A stretch of 64,000 nt of DNA, from NCBI GenBank assembly GCA_025526915.1, contig JAHLKH010000112.1, positions 1 to 64,000 on the forward strand. Direction: 5' to 3'. The notes beneath the pieces were generated by a model, which saw only the letters and a list, made by a program, of their open reading frames with translations, was not told the DNA's origin and did no database searches. The translations under genes were made by a program, and so were the position numbers. The DNA is from Entophlyctis helioformis. Taxonomy: Eukaryota; Chytridiomycota; Chytridiomycetes; Chytridiales; Chytriomycetaceae. Positions within the stretch are counted from its first letter, which is position 1, and each line of letters opens with the position of its first letter. Positions 10,293 through 22,409 of this stretch are shown here, one piece after another.

Positions 10293-10877
10293 GTGGGCAG
10301 AATTGCTGCAGGCATTCTGTGTGTATCGCCTCGACAGTTCTCAAAGTCAGACCAAGCCAAGCGCGAGGCCTTACAGCAGCTTGATGATACGCGGCAGCTC
10401 GACGATGCGCCGAGTGATCCATCCATGTCCTCGTTGGTGAGCTCGCCTGCCTCTTGTGCGATGGCTGTCAACAGTTGCGACTCTGTTGACACTGTGTGCC
10501 TTGACAATCTCGACGACGACAAGGACGTTGCAGACGAGCATGGACAGCCAGCCGTTGATGCAGCTGCCACGCCAACAGCCAGCCGCCAAAGAGCGACAAG
10601 CAAGCGGAAGAGAGCAGCAGCAGCAGATGCCAGTGCGTCTGTGTCGGCTGTGACGTCGGTCGTTCGGACATTGCAGCAGGCAGCCTCAGCAGCACGCACA
10701 AGTGCGCCGACTGGACGCAGAAGGCCAACAGCCGCAACAGGCAGTGGCAGGACAGTTCTTCGTGACACTACCAACACGCAACCAACTTCTGCCCCTGGGA
10801 CAGGCTCAGCAGTCCACAAGCCAGCGCCAAAGCGACCACGACTTGAGAAGGCATCGCCTGCAGGCTGCTCAGAGTGA
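10293..10877 (+). CDS. Hypothetical basic, low-complexity nuclear-type protein (possible 3' exon)
   Basis: About 195 codons, probably not starting at this ATG because protein-like sequence may continue upstream. The order is an acidic segment (LDNLDDDKDVADEHGQ), a basic segment (RQRATSKRKRAAAADAS), a Ser/Thr/Ala-rich part and a C-terminal nuclear-localisation-like KPAPKRPRLEK. No domain is recognised. A longer frame exists on the opposite strand, but its composition looks like an antisense shadow. It ends 156 bp before ACL4. Confidence 0.35.
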   Translation: MGRIAAGILCVSPRQFSKSDQAKREALQQLDDTRQLDDAPSDPSMSSLVSSPASCAMAVNSCDSVDTVCLDNLDDDKDVADEHGQPAVDAAATPTASRQRATSKRKRAAAADASASVSAVTSVVRTLQQAASAARTSAPTGRRRPTAATGSGRTVLRDTTNTQPTSAPGTGSAVHKPAPKRPRLEKASPAGCSE

Positions 10878-11033
10878 CTGGGGAATTCGGACAAGAATAT
10901 GAAATTGGATTCAAAAAGATTGGAAATTGGATGCCAAATTGAACAAAATTCGAGGCAAACCAGCCGGCCAATCAGGTGCCGGCGCAAGGTTTTCTATGGG
11001 AACGAAATCAATTTTGGATCGCTTGCCACCAAC

Positions 11034-12392
11034 ATGAAATTCGAGGCAGCAGCGCTGGTCGAGCGTGCAGAGCGTGCGCTCGAGTCGTGCGAGCCGCAGC
11101 TGGCAGTCAAGTTCCTAGAGCGTGCGCTGCAGCAGGTGGACGACCACAAAAAGTCGCTCGGCAAAGGCCACACGTCGGGCGCCAGCGCCAATGCAGACAA
11201 GTCCGCGGAGCCTGCAGAAGAGGCCCGCATCTGGCAGCTGCTCGGCTGGTCGCACATGGAGACGGTCAACGGCCAGTCCGCAGGCGACGCCATGTTTTCT
11301 GCGACCTCGGCTGCCGAGGTCGACCCTGCCCAAGCCATGCAGTCTGCCCGCCACGCCTTCCAAAAGTCGATCGAGCTTGCTCCGGGCGACAACCATGAAA
11401 AGTACCTGTACCTCGGGCAGCTGACACTGGCAAGGAATCGCTTGGTTACTACGAGACGGGTGTGCGGCTGCTCATGTCCGAGATCCAAGCCATTCCGATC
11501 GGTCCTCAGGCGGACTTGGTAAGGCCGGCCCTCCTCATGCACTCATGCCCCCCATGCTCGCTCTGACGGCTTGCAATCGTCGCAGGCACAAGCTTACCGC
11601 AACAAGCTCGGATCGGCACTGTGCTCCATGACCGAGATCTACATGACCGACTGCTGGTAAGATACTCCTGCTTTACTCGCACATGTCATCGTGCCCGCAG
11701 CCGGCCAGAGTTTGTGGGCTGATCTGACGGGCATTCCGCTTGACAGCGACGAGCCCGAGGCCGAGTCCAAGTGCGAAGAGTACATGCAGCACGCGCTCGA
11801 GCAGAACCCATCCAACCCCGAGGTGCACCAGACGCTCGCGTCTGTGAGGCTCTCGCAGTCCCGCCCAGAGGACGCAAGCAAGAGCCTTCAGACAAGCATG
11901 GATCTCTGGTACCGCGAGCCGGGCCAAGGCAACGCAGACGGCGACGGCGACGCGGACATGGACGGCATGGATGCCGACGCGGATGCACCGCTGGTTGTCG
12001 ATCCGAACTGGCCCGTATACCCTGTGCGGATAGCACTCTCCAAGCTGCTGATGGAGGTGGCGCTGCATGAGCGCGCGCTGGCTGTGCTGCAGACGTGCCA
12101 AGCAGAGAACGACGAGGATCCTGAGATGTGGTACCTGTTTGGATGGTGCTACCTGCAGCTTGCACAGGTTCCCGGCGACGACAATGCCGACTACATGGAC
12201 GACGCCAAGGAGTGTTTCGAGTCTGTCTTGAACGTGAGTGACATGTGCCATGGTTGGCATCATTGGGCTGGAAAATGACTGACCCTCCAACGTCGGGCTT
12301 TGAATGGACGACAGATTGAGAAGAAGGAGCCGGGCTCTGCAGACCCCGAGATTTTGCAGCACATCCAGCAGCTCCTGACACAGGCCCAGTAA
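11034..12392 (+). CDS. ACL4: Acl4-type TPR chaperone of ribosomal protein L4
   Basis: TPR-like helical repeats are seen at the N-terminus (AERALESCEPQLAVKFLERA), middle (ARHAFQKSIELAPGDNHEKY) and C-terminus (WYLFGWCYLQLAQVPGDDN). The segment EPEAESKCEEYMQHALEQN is typical of the Acl4 family. In yeast Acl4 binds nascent Rpl4 and escorts it to pre-60S particles. Exons are about 11034-11518, 11586-11656, 11711-12233 and 12315-12392. The first exon needs one extra base near 11429 to join QLT to GKESLGYYETGVRLLM; this indel in a conserved single-copy gene suggests sequencing error. ATG at 11034 is chosen because the family begins just before the first TPR. Transcribed convergently with the next gene, 118 bp apart. 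Confidence 0.8.
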
Positions 12393-12510
12393 ACTTACAG
12401 CACCAACTGCCCATCCTCCATTTCATCGTCTCTTCATTCATATTCGTCATCAGAGATCTATGCGTCAACACTTTATCCGCCTTCATCAGTTCGCCCAACG
12501 CTTGCAGATG

Positions 12511-14664
12511 CTAAACTGCAATGCTGCCCGATACTGCCCATCGTTTCTGCTTTGCAGCGAGCGCTTGATCTGCATTTGTTTTGTCGCCCAACGCCACGGC
12601 CTTGTCCTTTCCGGCCGTGTCCATCGTGTCCATCGTGTCCGTCAGGTCCATGTTGATGGTTGGGCTATTCTTGGCATCGACCTTGCGATATGTCTGCACG
12701 GCAGCAGCAGCAGCAGCAGCATCCTGGCTTGTGACATTGGCATCCACGCCGACCGTCGCACGACCAAAGAACTCGTCTTCCATGCGTGCGCGTCGCTTGT
12801 CAATCCAGTCGACAAAGTCGGTCTGCTCAAGCGTCTTGATCTTGCGCGCCATGAAATGGTTGGGCCGGAACACGTGCGCGTCCTTCATCGTCAGCCAGTC
12901 CGGGTTCGGGTTGCTGCCCGTGAACCGGAGGTACCGCTTGGCGTCGTTGGTGACGTGGTCGGCCATGCCACCGCCCGGCGCCAACGCCCATGTGGCAAAC
13001 ACCATTTCATCAGGGATGAATGTGTGCTCCATCCATGCGAGCAGGTTGAAAAAGTCGAGGCTTGAACGGAGCTTGGACACAAACGAGTGCGACAGGATCA
13101 TCCATTGGCTTTGCTGGTACGGCGGGAAGTCGTCGCGCATCTGGTACGCGCGGTTGGTGTACCAGAATCCAAAGGGCCGCTCGCTGTGCGTCGACTCGAA
13201 GGCGACGGCTGCAAGACGGTCTTCGCGGTAGATGGACGGCTCGTAGTCCATGTAGCTCATGTCGGGCTCCAGCGAGCCGTGGATGACGGGAAGAGACGCG
13301 AGTGGGTAGTCGTACGCGCTGAGGTTGATGACATAGTCCCAGCTGGCAATGTCCTGGAGCTGGAAGAATGTCTCTAGATGAGAAAACACAATCGACACGT
13401 GTCCCCAATGCACGCGGAATGGATTGCTGAGCAGAAGCACGTTGCAGTCTTTCTTGAGCTCCTTGTTGCCCAGTAGCCAGGCACGCATCTTGAGGTAGAG
13501 CTCCTGTCTTCGCTGGTCGACATGGTAGATGATGAGGGCGTCTGGATGCTTGAGACGCGAGTATTGGAACTTGATGGTGTTGATGTCGTCGTGGACAAAG
13601 ACGGCGTACACGATCTTGTAGTGTGGCTTGATTGAGCACTTTTTGGTCGCGATGCTGGAGAGTGTCGCAAGGACTTCGGCACTCTGCGCGTCTTCTTTGA
13701 CGTTGAGCATGCTGTAGTAGTTGGCAGGATCAATGTGACGGAGGAGGGGTGCGTCTGGATTGTCGACAATGGTGTTGTGTCCCTGTGCAGCCATGAGGCA
13801 GCTGAAGCGAAGAGCTGCATCTGTGTGCGGCCGAAAGTGCGGATAGCGGCCCGTGATATTGGAGAACAGATGTTGTGCGTCGCTGTCGATCCGGTCGCGC
13901 AAGCCGTCTGGGTCTTTGTTGTGTGAGTTGCAATGAGTTTGCGATGGGGGTCAGTTGGAGAGTGAGTGTGTGCAGATCCCCACGGGCCGAAGCGGACATG
14001 GGTACACGCGTTATCCACGACCAGAGTCAGTCCGATGTTTGAGATGCGTGTATCACGCAACAACAAAGGCAGCCGCGTCAACAAGCAGGGACAGGGCTGT
14101 GCTGTGCGGATTGCTGACCACATGCCGCAAGTAGGAAGCAGACACGAGGCTTGGGACTTACTTGACGTCAGCTGGAAGGCTGCCTTGTTGAGAGGCCGAC
14201 AGAACTTGAACGAGTCGATGCGCACCTCGTCGCTTGCTTGCGTGCTGTCGAGCAGCTCTTGACGCTCCTTTGTGCTGAGCCGCCACCACGACGCGAATGC
14301 AGCCGATGTATTGGTGTTTGGCGCATTCTGTATACTCGCAGCCCATTGCATGTTGCATCAAGTCGCAGACGGACAGCACGACGGACAGCATGAATGCAGC
14401 GCGTTCAAGTGCTGTGAGCGTGGCATCCGGATGTGTGCCGAGAGTGCGCAGAATGCAAGTGCAAGGGCAGGCACGCAAGCAACGTACGGTGCTGGCCAGT
14501 TGCACGTCGACGCGTAGGGGCGTGTTGCCATGGAGCGACCTGAACGTGATGCCCGTCAGGACGCCAACGCCGATGGCGAGTGAGAGGAGAATGAGCATGC
14601 GACGAGGACGGAGGTGTCTGTTGTGCTGCAGCATTGCAGCCTGAGGCTTCAATGGAGTTGACAT
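12511..14664 (-). CDS. Type II membrane glycosyltransferase, GT14 (core-2/xylosyltransferase) like
   Basis: Exons 14664-14488, 14327-14162 and 13913-12511 give 581 codons in frame. Residues 20-40 form one membrane anchor (RRMLILLSLAIGVGVLTGI) after a short basic tail, the type II Golgi topology. The catalytic region shows VHDDINTIKFQYSRL, IIYHVDQR, VHWGHVSIVFSHLETFFQL, WDYVINLSAYDYPL and a late PDEMVFATWAL, in the order found in GT14 'Branch' domain enzymes. The acceptor sugar cannot be predicted. Its start is 532 bp from the divergent ITC1 start, so the two may share a promoter region. The C-terminus holds short TMDTMDT repeats. Confidence 0.8.
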
Positions 14665-15196
14665 TGCGCCTGTCTGTAGAGGGTCTGAGGGCTGCTGTTG
14701 CAGATGCAGATGCAGTTGTTGTGCAATGGCGGGACAGGATGCAGAAAGGCGAGACGGGGCAAAAACGTGCAAGACAGGCTTTGGTGTCGTGTTGCCGCCC
14801 GTCAGAGATCCCCGATCCGACGTGTTGCGTGTCGTGTGGGCTGTGCCGTGACTCAATGTGAGGTCCGTCGGGTGTGGCATTGCACGGGGGGTGATGGTGG
14901 TGCCGTGTGGACGTGGAAGTATGTGTATGTGTGGATGTGGACGTTGGCGTGTTGCTATGGCGTCGTGTGCAAGAGAGTGTCTTGTGCTGTGGTGGTGGGA
15001 TCTGCTGGATCTGGTGGGTCTGTGGGATGTGTGGGACCACGATGGATGGGGTCGGACGGGATGCAAACGAAAGCGCCCGTTGCGACGAGAGCGGGTTGCC
15101 GGCGATCTGATCAAGTGTTTGTCTGACCGACCGGCAGGACGAGAACTCTCGCACCCACGCATACGCTCGCACGCAACAGCCGGGCCCGGTTCTCCT
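14665..15196. promoter_or_regulatory. Divergent intergenic region between GT14-like gene and ITC1
   Basis: Contains GTGGATGTGG-type repeats at 14905-14950. No TATA box stands out. Frames crossing it are short and unsupported. Confidence 0.4.
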
Positions 15197-17589
15197 ATGC
15201 CGCTGCTTCGGCGTTCGCACTTTGAGGTCGCACCGCCGCTGCAGCCCGATGCCGAGCCGGACAGGCACACGCCCGTGTACTACATCGAGTACACCGGCGA
15301 GATATTCCTGGACTACGAGTGCGTGCTTCCCCGTCTCCTCGTCCCCGTCCCCTTCCCCGTCCTCGTCCTCGTCCCCGTTCTCGTCCCCGCCCCTCGCTGG
15401 TCGATGTGCTGTCGCTGCCTGCTTGTCCAGTCGTTTCTCTTTCGGCGCCTGTCGCGTTGCTCCCGTTGGATTTGGCGGGCTGATGGCGGGCTGATGGGCT
15501 GATGGTGGGCTGGCTGGGGACGACAGATGCCGGCCAGGCTCCGAGCGCCATCAGTCTGCAGGGCGAGTGGCCGCTTGGACGGCCGAGTATATGCACGCAC
15601 GCACACTGGGAACAGGGCTTGCTGCGTCTTCTGCTGCGTCTTCTGCTGCGTGTGTCTGTTGCTGCCTGTTGCTGGCTGCCAGCGTCGCTTGGACTTGCTC
15701 CGAAGCATGTCCTGCCCACCGGCACTGGATCAGCAGACACATCACGCCGCATCTCCAATCCTCCACTCCACTCCACTCCACTCCATCCCACTCCATCCCA
15801 TCCCGTCTTATCCCACTCCATTCGCTCGTCTGCCTTTTCGCATCGCGATCTCAGCTGTGCTGCCTCATCCACACAGACTGATGCCGACACCGTGCCATCC
15901 AACACACAATGCACATCCACAGAGAGTACGTCGAGCGTGTCTCGCTGTATCGCAAAAAGATCTGGTCCTGCGAGTCGACCGGCAAGATCAACCTGACATA
16001 CCTCGAGGCGCTTGACTCGGAGCGCAAGGCCCGCCAAAAGGTCGAAGAGCGCTTCCCGCGCGTCTGGCACAAGCCTGCCCTCGAGCACATCCACTTCAGT
16101 ACGTGTCTGCTCACTGCGCGTTTCCCTCTCCTTGCTCCCCTCTCTGCTCTCAATGTGCAGAACCCTTTGTGCACAGCCCACCGGCACTCTCCATCGACTG
16201 ACCCTCTCTCACCGGCTTGCTTGCAACACCAACAGATCAGCTTGCACTGCACGATCTGATCGACGTGCTCTACGAATACTTCAGAGTCAACCACTTTGTT
16301 GGCGAGCACGCCTTTATCGAGGGATTCAGCTCCACCCAAGACAAGGTCTTTGAAAAGGTGGTCATCCTCGAGCAACTGCCTGCACCACAACAGCCAGACA
16401 CAGACGTGGCCGGCTCGTCATCTTCCACCGTATCCTCTGCAACCCCTCAGCCGCGGCAGCATCAGCGCGCACAAACGGGCGAGCCTCAGTCTGAGCCAGA
16501 CCTGTCTGGCGACAAACCCGCTGTCGACGAGCGTCTCTACCGCATCCGATACGTGAACAGTGCCCGCAAAGAGGCGATCATCCCTGGTGCTAAGCTTCGG
16601 CGTGACCGGCAAGCTCTGTCCAAGCAGACGTTCAAAAAGTACATTCGCGATGTTGCCTTCAAGGACAAGTGGATCGGCGCTCCATGGATTGTCAAGCCTG
16701 ACCTCGTTGCCAAGTACAACCTGGCCACCGAGGCTCCTGAGGATCTCCAACTCATCATGGACAAGCGCAGCGGAAAGGTGTGTGGTTCAGAATGCCTGGT
16801 GTGGTGGTGCGTTTTCATGCGTGCTTCTTGGCGACAATCTGACCAATGCACCGACTGGAATGCGTCGCATATGCATCAGTTTGTTGAGCCCAAGAAGAAG
16901 CAGACTGCCCCAAGCGCCGAGTCTGTCGATCCTCTTGCGGCCTCTGGCGCATCTGGCTCTGCATCCGCTGTGGCCGCACAGGATTCCGCCATGTTTGCAA
17001 AGCCACCCGTAAAGATCGCCAAGGATGAACCTGTAACGTTCCCGATCGAAGATCTGCGTCTCTACCAGCCACGCTTCGTCAGGCCATTGCCCGCATATCT
17101 CTCCATAGCATCCAGTCGCCCAGTCCCGATCCGGTCGTTTGGGTCCGTACCATCGACCCACGTTGGCAAGCTTATCATGGTGTGGAACTTTGCGCTCGTG
17201 CACGGGCCTCTCTTGCGACTCTACCCGTTTACTCTCGACGAGTTGGTTGCGGCACTCGGCCACAAGAGCTCCAACCGTATCCCAGTACTGCTGGACGAGC
17301 TGTTTGGCAGTCTTCTGGCACTGGCTTGCTCCGAGTGGATACGAGGCTATGATGCCAGCAAGGGCTCGCATCCGCAAGCCACGCCGATTCCCTCGATGGA
17401 AATGCTCAGTGAGATGCAAGTCGACGAGCCACAGCAGGCGACAAAGCCTGAGAATGGCCTTGTCCTCCACGCTGCACAGCCCTCGGACTCGCTCATGGCC
17501 GCATCCGTCAAGGCGTATCACTCGCTCAGTGCCGAAGAGCGCGTTGCCATTGACCAATGGTTCAAGTGGCAGCCAGGCAGGTGGATTGC

Positions 17590-17623
<34 letters not shown>

Positions 17624-20295
17624 GAGAAGCGTGGCAAGAAAGGCGCTGGAAAAGCCAGCCGCGATGTCTCTCCACGCAAGCGCCAGCGTGGCAATACCCC
17701 CCGCTCGTCCGTCTCTTCTGGCGCAACGGCGATCGATGGACAGGCTGATTCGGTGGCCAGGCCGCCTTCAAGCCCGGCGTCGCGACTCAAGGCTTGGGAG
17801 GTTGCACTCGCCGGCCTTGTCAAGGACTGGCTGCCGACCCATCCCTCTGACGATGGACTCAAGTGGCGCGTGCTTTCATCCTTGCTGACTGGAGAGCAGT
17901 CCACGCCTGCGTCCCCTGCGGCTGCTGTCGAGCCTGACGAGATGGTCACCGACGGAGCCCCACTGTCCACCTCACCTCGCGGCCAAGACGGCGAAGACAG
18001 CGGCGACAGCCAGAACGGTGATGCAGGCCACGCTGAAGAAGATGTCCGTCCGAGGACCGCGCACCGCAAGCGTCGCAAGATCGAGCAGTCGGATGAAGAC
18101 GAGGACGAGGACGAGGACGAGGACGACAAGGAAGATTCTCAAGACGATGCCATCAAGGGCAAAAGAGGCAAGAAGCACGATGCCGAGTGGGAGCCGGACG
18201 AGTTAGTGTCCAGCATGGCCACAAGATCGACCCGGTCGGGCCGCAAGTTCAGCGGAAGCGGCACCAGCGATGCCTTGCCGACGCGCTCTGGTCGTCTCTC
18301 AGGCACCAAAACGCGGAGCGCCGGTCGCGACTCCACTGGCACAAGCGTCTCTGCTGCTGCGGGAACCAGACGGTCGTCGCGGCGTCGCGGCGTCCAGGAT
18401 GATGACGAAGACGAGAATGGCAGCCTGCAGGGCAATGCAGATGGCGGCAGCAGTAAGAACAGCAACGACAACAGCGATGATGGCGAAGACGATGATGCCG
18501 ATATGGGCAGCAGCCGCCGGTCGTCCAGCACGCGTGGCAAGCGAGGTGCAGGCAGGGGATCGGGCCGCGTCAGTGGCACAAGGGGCCGTCCGGCACGGCG
18601 GGGGACTGCAAAGCGAGGCAGAGGACGCGGCCGGCCCTCGAAAACTGTGGAAAGCGATGGCGATAACGATAACTTCGAGGAGGATGCCGCCGTCGAGGTC
18701 GACGACCTGGTCGCACTTCCAGCTGCCACCGTGACGGTCCCGTTTGAAGACCTGTGCACATCCGCTCGGGCAGGATTTGGCCGCTTGTCAGCGGCAGACC
18801 GTCTGTCTCTCCTTGCGTTCCTGGTCGAGGACTGTCTCTTTGACAACGAGGCCTTGCGTCAGTTCCGCGACATCGCATCGGAGGACGCACTCGAGCTGCG
18901 CAAGAAGCGGCGAGACATTGTTCGAGACCAGAAGAGTGTGGCTCTTAGCATCCGCGACTTTGACCAGCCCACTCTTGCCGTGGGCGGCTCCAGCGGCAAT
19001 GGCGATTCGGCCAGCGCTTCTGGATCTGGAGCTGCTGGAAGCGCTCAGTCCAAGGCGGACGACGTGGACGAGACAGGCACGGAGCAGAGTGACACAGACT
19101 CCGAGGTGGCTCTGCAGAACCTGTCCCGTGCACAAAAGATCCGCCTGGAGCATCAGCGTCGCGAGGCTGAAGACAAGCGGCGCCAAGAGGAGCTCCAGCG
19201 CCAGAAGGAGATCAGCAAGGAGCTCAAGCAGCGCATCGACGTGGGTGGTATCGCCATGCTGTTGCCGTGGCAGCGTATGCAAACTGTGTGTGCGTGCGTA
19301 GCTGCAAACTGACTTGCTTTGACTGTGGACTGCAGGAGCGGCGCAAGCTGGAAGAGAAGGAGATGCAGCTGTTTATGCAAGAGCGGGTGGTTGACCACCT
19401 GCTGCGGATCCAGAACGCCGTTCTCCGTCTCAGACCTCTTGGACGCGACCGCTTCTACAACCGCTACTGGTGGTTTGACGGTGGCTTTGGCGCGTATCCG
19501 TTCTCGACCGTGACAACAGGCGTGGACATGAAGGCGCTTGGATCGTCGATCACGGGAGCCAAAGCCAAGGCATCTGCAACGGCCTTGGCGGCTGAGCTTG
19601 CAGTCTCACTGATGGAGCCGCTGCCGTCGACGACGATCCCCGAGGCAAGCAGGACTGCTGAGCGACAGCCCAGCCTCATGACTCTGCAGTCGGTCGAGTC
19701 AAATCCGCTGGACTGGTCGTCTGGCATGCTGTTTGTGGAAGAGTCGGGTGTGGAGGCTCTGCCAGACGTTGCGACCAAGGCTGGCCTATCCACTGGCAGA
19801 CACGGGCTGGGCATCAAGGCCGAACCGAGCAACGGTGCTGTCAAGTTGGATTCCAACATGCCGACCCAGCCATCCGCGTCTGACTACGCGGCCCTTGTTG
19901 ACGATCCCGCTCACTACCACGACGTGCAGGTCGGGCTGTTCGAGGGCCGGTGGGGCTACTACACGCGGCCCGAAGAGATTGCACAGCTGCTCAACTGGCT
20001 GGATGGCCGAGGCATCCGCGAGCAGTCTCTGTCTGCCACCATCGAGGCTCTTCGCGAGTTTATTGAGCGCGGCATGGACCAGCGATCGGCGTATCTGGCA
20101 CACATCCAGCCGCAGGCATCGTCGACACCAGCGCCATCAAGCGCAGAGGCTGGCGTGGCAGGCATCTCGACGCTGCCAGCAGTGCTGCAGACGCAGACGC
20201 AGACACAGACGCAGACACAGATGCAGCTGCAGCTGCCAACGGGGCCGTTGCTGAGTCCGCGGCAGTACATCAACCGATGGAGTGCGGCGATCTGA
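15197..20295 (+). CDS. ITC1: Itc1/ACF1-type subunit of ISWI chromatin remodeller (WAC, DDT, WHIM)
   Basis: Exons 15197-15318, 15923-16098, 16236-16777, 16880-19240 and 19336-20295 give 1386 codons with matching phases. WAC domain at about 26-125: YYIEYTGEIFLDY, then YVERVSLYRKKIWSCESTG. DDT at about 375-435: GKLIMVWNFALVHGPLLRLY and PFTLDELVAALGH. WHIM1 at about 897-965: LSAADRLSLLAFLVEDCLF. WHIM2 near 1100: LGRDRFYNRYWWFDG. WHIM3 near 1272: RWGYYTRPEEIAQLLNWLD. In this family DDT/WHIM binds the ISWI ATPase and WAC contacts DNA; together they space nucleosomes. It has a 13-Ala tract (about 516), an acidic run (about 685), AT-hook-like RGRGRPSK and a coiled coil near 1030-1085. The last 63 codons are copied at 32696. 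Confidence 0.92.
15755..15835 (+). repeat. CTCCA/CATCC microsatellite in ITC1 intron 1
   Basis: Repeated CTCCACTCCACTCCA followed by CTCCATCCCACTCC lies within the 604-bp first intron (15319-15922). Confidence 0.8.
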
Positions 20296-20388
20296 ATGAA
20301 CGAGTCTGTCACGTGACTGGCGAGCGAGTTTATGCGCATTCGGCCGAAACCGGCTTGCACACCGACCGACACACAAACACGCCCGAGC

Positions 20389-21571
20389 ATGACGCCGCTG
20401 CCCAACTGGTACTATCGCAACGCCTACTCGCCCGACAAGGACATGCCGAGCCTGGCCGGCAAGGTCGCCATTGTCACGGGCGGCAACACGGGCCTCGGCT
20501 TCGAGACGTGCCTTGCGCTGGCCCGCAACGGCGCGCACGTCTTCATGGCCAGCCGCTCCGAAGACCGTGCCCGCGAGGCCATTGCCAAGCTCAAGGAGAC
20601 GGTGCCGTCGGCCAAGATCGAGTTTCTCAGGCTGGATCTGCAGGACATGAAGCAGACGCAGGATGCGGCCAAGTCGTTCCTTGCCAAGGGTCTGCCGCTG
20701 CACATTCTGGTCAACAACGCTGGCAAGTTGGTGCTGTTGTTGCTGCTGTTGTTGCTGCTGTTGCTGCTGCTGTTGCGGATGGCCGATCGTGCCTGTGTGG
20801 CGGCTGTTTCCGATGCCTGTGTGGCATTGGATGCATTGGATCGTGCGGATGGATGGAGGCACGGCTGACACGCTGCCATCGCGCGCTGTCATCGCACGCT
20901 GCATCGCACGCTGCGTCACCCTGGCGGGTCCGGCGGCAGGCATCATGGCATGCCCCTTTGCGCTCACCAAGGACGGCATCGAGACGCAGATCGGCACCAA
21001 CCACGTCGGCCACTTTGTCTTCACCACCACGCTCCTGCCCGCGCTGCAGAAGCAGACGCCGTCGCGTGTCGTCAACGTCAGCTCATACGGCCACACGTTC
21101 ACTCCCAAGGAAGGTATCAACTTTGACAGGATCAACGACGAGACGTTCCTGTCGGCGTGGGCCCGCTACGGCCAGTCCAAGCTGGCCAACATCCTGTTCT
21201 CGCGCGGCCTCGACAAGCGCTTTGGCGACAGCGGCATCTACGTCAACTCGCTGCACCCGGGCGTTGTGCACACGGAGCTGATGCGCGGACCCAAGGATCT
21301 CTACAGCATGTCCAGCGGCATCCTGTCCGTGTTTGGATACATCACGGACACGCTGTCGTACCTGACATCGCTGACGGCCAAGCAGGGAGCGCTCACGCAG
21401 ATCTACCTCGCGACGTCGCCAGACGTGGTCGAGAAGGGCATCCGCGGCAAGTACTTTGTGCCGTTTGCGACCGAGGCGACCACCTCTGCGCAGGCCAACG
21501 ACGATGCACTGGCAGACAAGCTGTGGGAGTGGAGCGAGAAGATGGTTGCCGAGAAGCTGGGCAAGGCGTGA
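20389..21571 (+). CDS. Short-chain dehydrogenase/reductase, retinol-dehydrogenase-like (intact copy)
   Basis: Two exons, 20389-20722 and 20940-21571, give 321 codons. Rossmann motif TGGNTGLG (TGxxxGxG) near residue 28, NNAG after beta-4, catalytic Ser in VVNVSSYGH and YGQSK as the YxxxK active site. The late ASN/HPGVV segment is typical of classical SDRs of the RDH/WWOX-like group that use NAD(P)H on hydrophobic alcohols and ketones. Substrate unknown. The intron begins GCAAGT and ends CAG, a GC-AG intron that restores NNAG-IMACP exactly. The intron contains a CTG/TTG repeat at about 20731-20775. It starts 93 bp after the ITC1 stop. Confidence 0.9.
20728..20778 (+). repeat. CTG/TTG trinucleotide repeat in SDR intron
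   Basis: About 15 triplets of CTG interspersed with TTG inside the GC-AG intron. The duplicated locus carries the same repeat at about 33317-33367. Confidence 0.9.
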
Positions 21572-22265
21572 GCACAGGGAGGAATGTGTGAGATGGTGCT
21601 GGACAGCATGGCTGTCGAATGAACAAGAGCTGCCAGAGGGTTGGTGGCGAATGCGATCACAGGGATGGACAGGAGGCAGCGTGAATGGCACTGTGCACAG
21701 ATGCATGCACAGATGCATGCACAGCGAGGCGATGGTGAGGGAGGGAGCGAGAGTAGCACCAGCGACGATCGCACTGCGCAAGCAACTGCTGGCACACAGA
21801 CAACCCCGCCGGATGCAGCCGTGCATTCAGCCGCAAGCCCGCCAGCCAGCACGCCAGCCAACCACTCGCGCACGCACGATCCCGTGCCGCTGTGTGCGTC
21901 GAGTCAGCCAGCCAAGCGAGAGCCAGCAGTGCACACTCGGCGAGTTCCCATTGGCCGCAGCTGCCCGCACAGCACCGGCAGAATCCCGTCGAACGCCGAA
22001 ACACAGCACCAAACAACACAGCCGCACACAGCACCACTCAGCACCACTCCGCACCGCACGAATTCAGCATCAACATTCATCCCAGCGGCGCCGTGTGTCA
22101 GCCTGCCCGACGGCTCCGCTGCAGCCAATCAGCGCCTGCCAGCCCGCCACTGGCCGCCCTCCCGTCACCGCACGTCACTCGCCTGACTCGCCTGACTGGA
22201 CCCGCCGCCCGCCCGTCTGCCGCAAAGTGAAAGAAAAGTGCCGCCGTGCACACCGCCGTGCTGCG

Positions 22266-22273
22266 TATAAAAG
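22266..22273 (+). promoter_or_regulatory. TATA box of the small Ser/Ala gene (copy 1)
   Basis: TATAAAAG, 137 bp upstream of ATG 22410. The same element precedes the second copy at 34853. Confidence 0.7.
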
Positions 22274-22409
22274 CGACCACGCGGTCGCCCTCCATGCGGT
22301 CGTCACCAACTCCAAGCACTCCAAGCCTCTGCCCGCCCTCACGCCTCCCGGCCCCGCACATACCACAACCCGCACTCGCAGCCACAGCACACTCGCCCCG
22401 CCAGCCAAC

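Noticed and set aside
9764..10987. 407-codon minus-strand frame
   Set aside because: Opposite a plus-strand frame with NLS-like tail; most of it reads as antisense composition. Only a short part near 9830-9960 looks protein-like, noted as unresolved.
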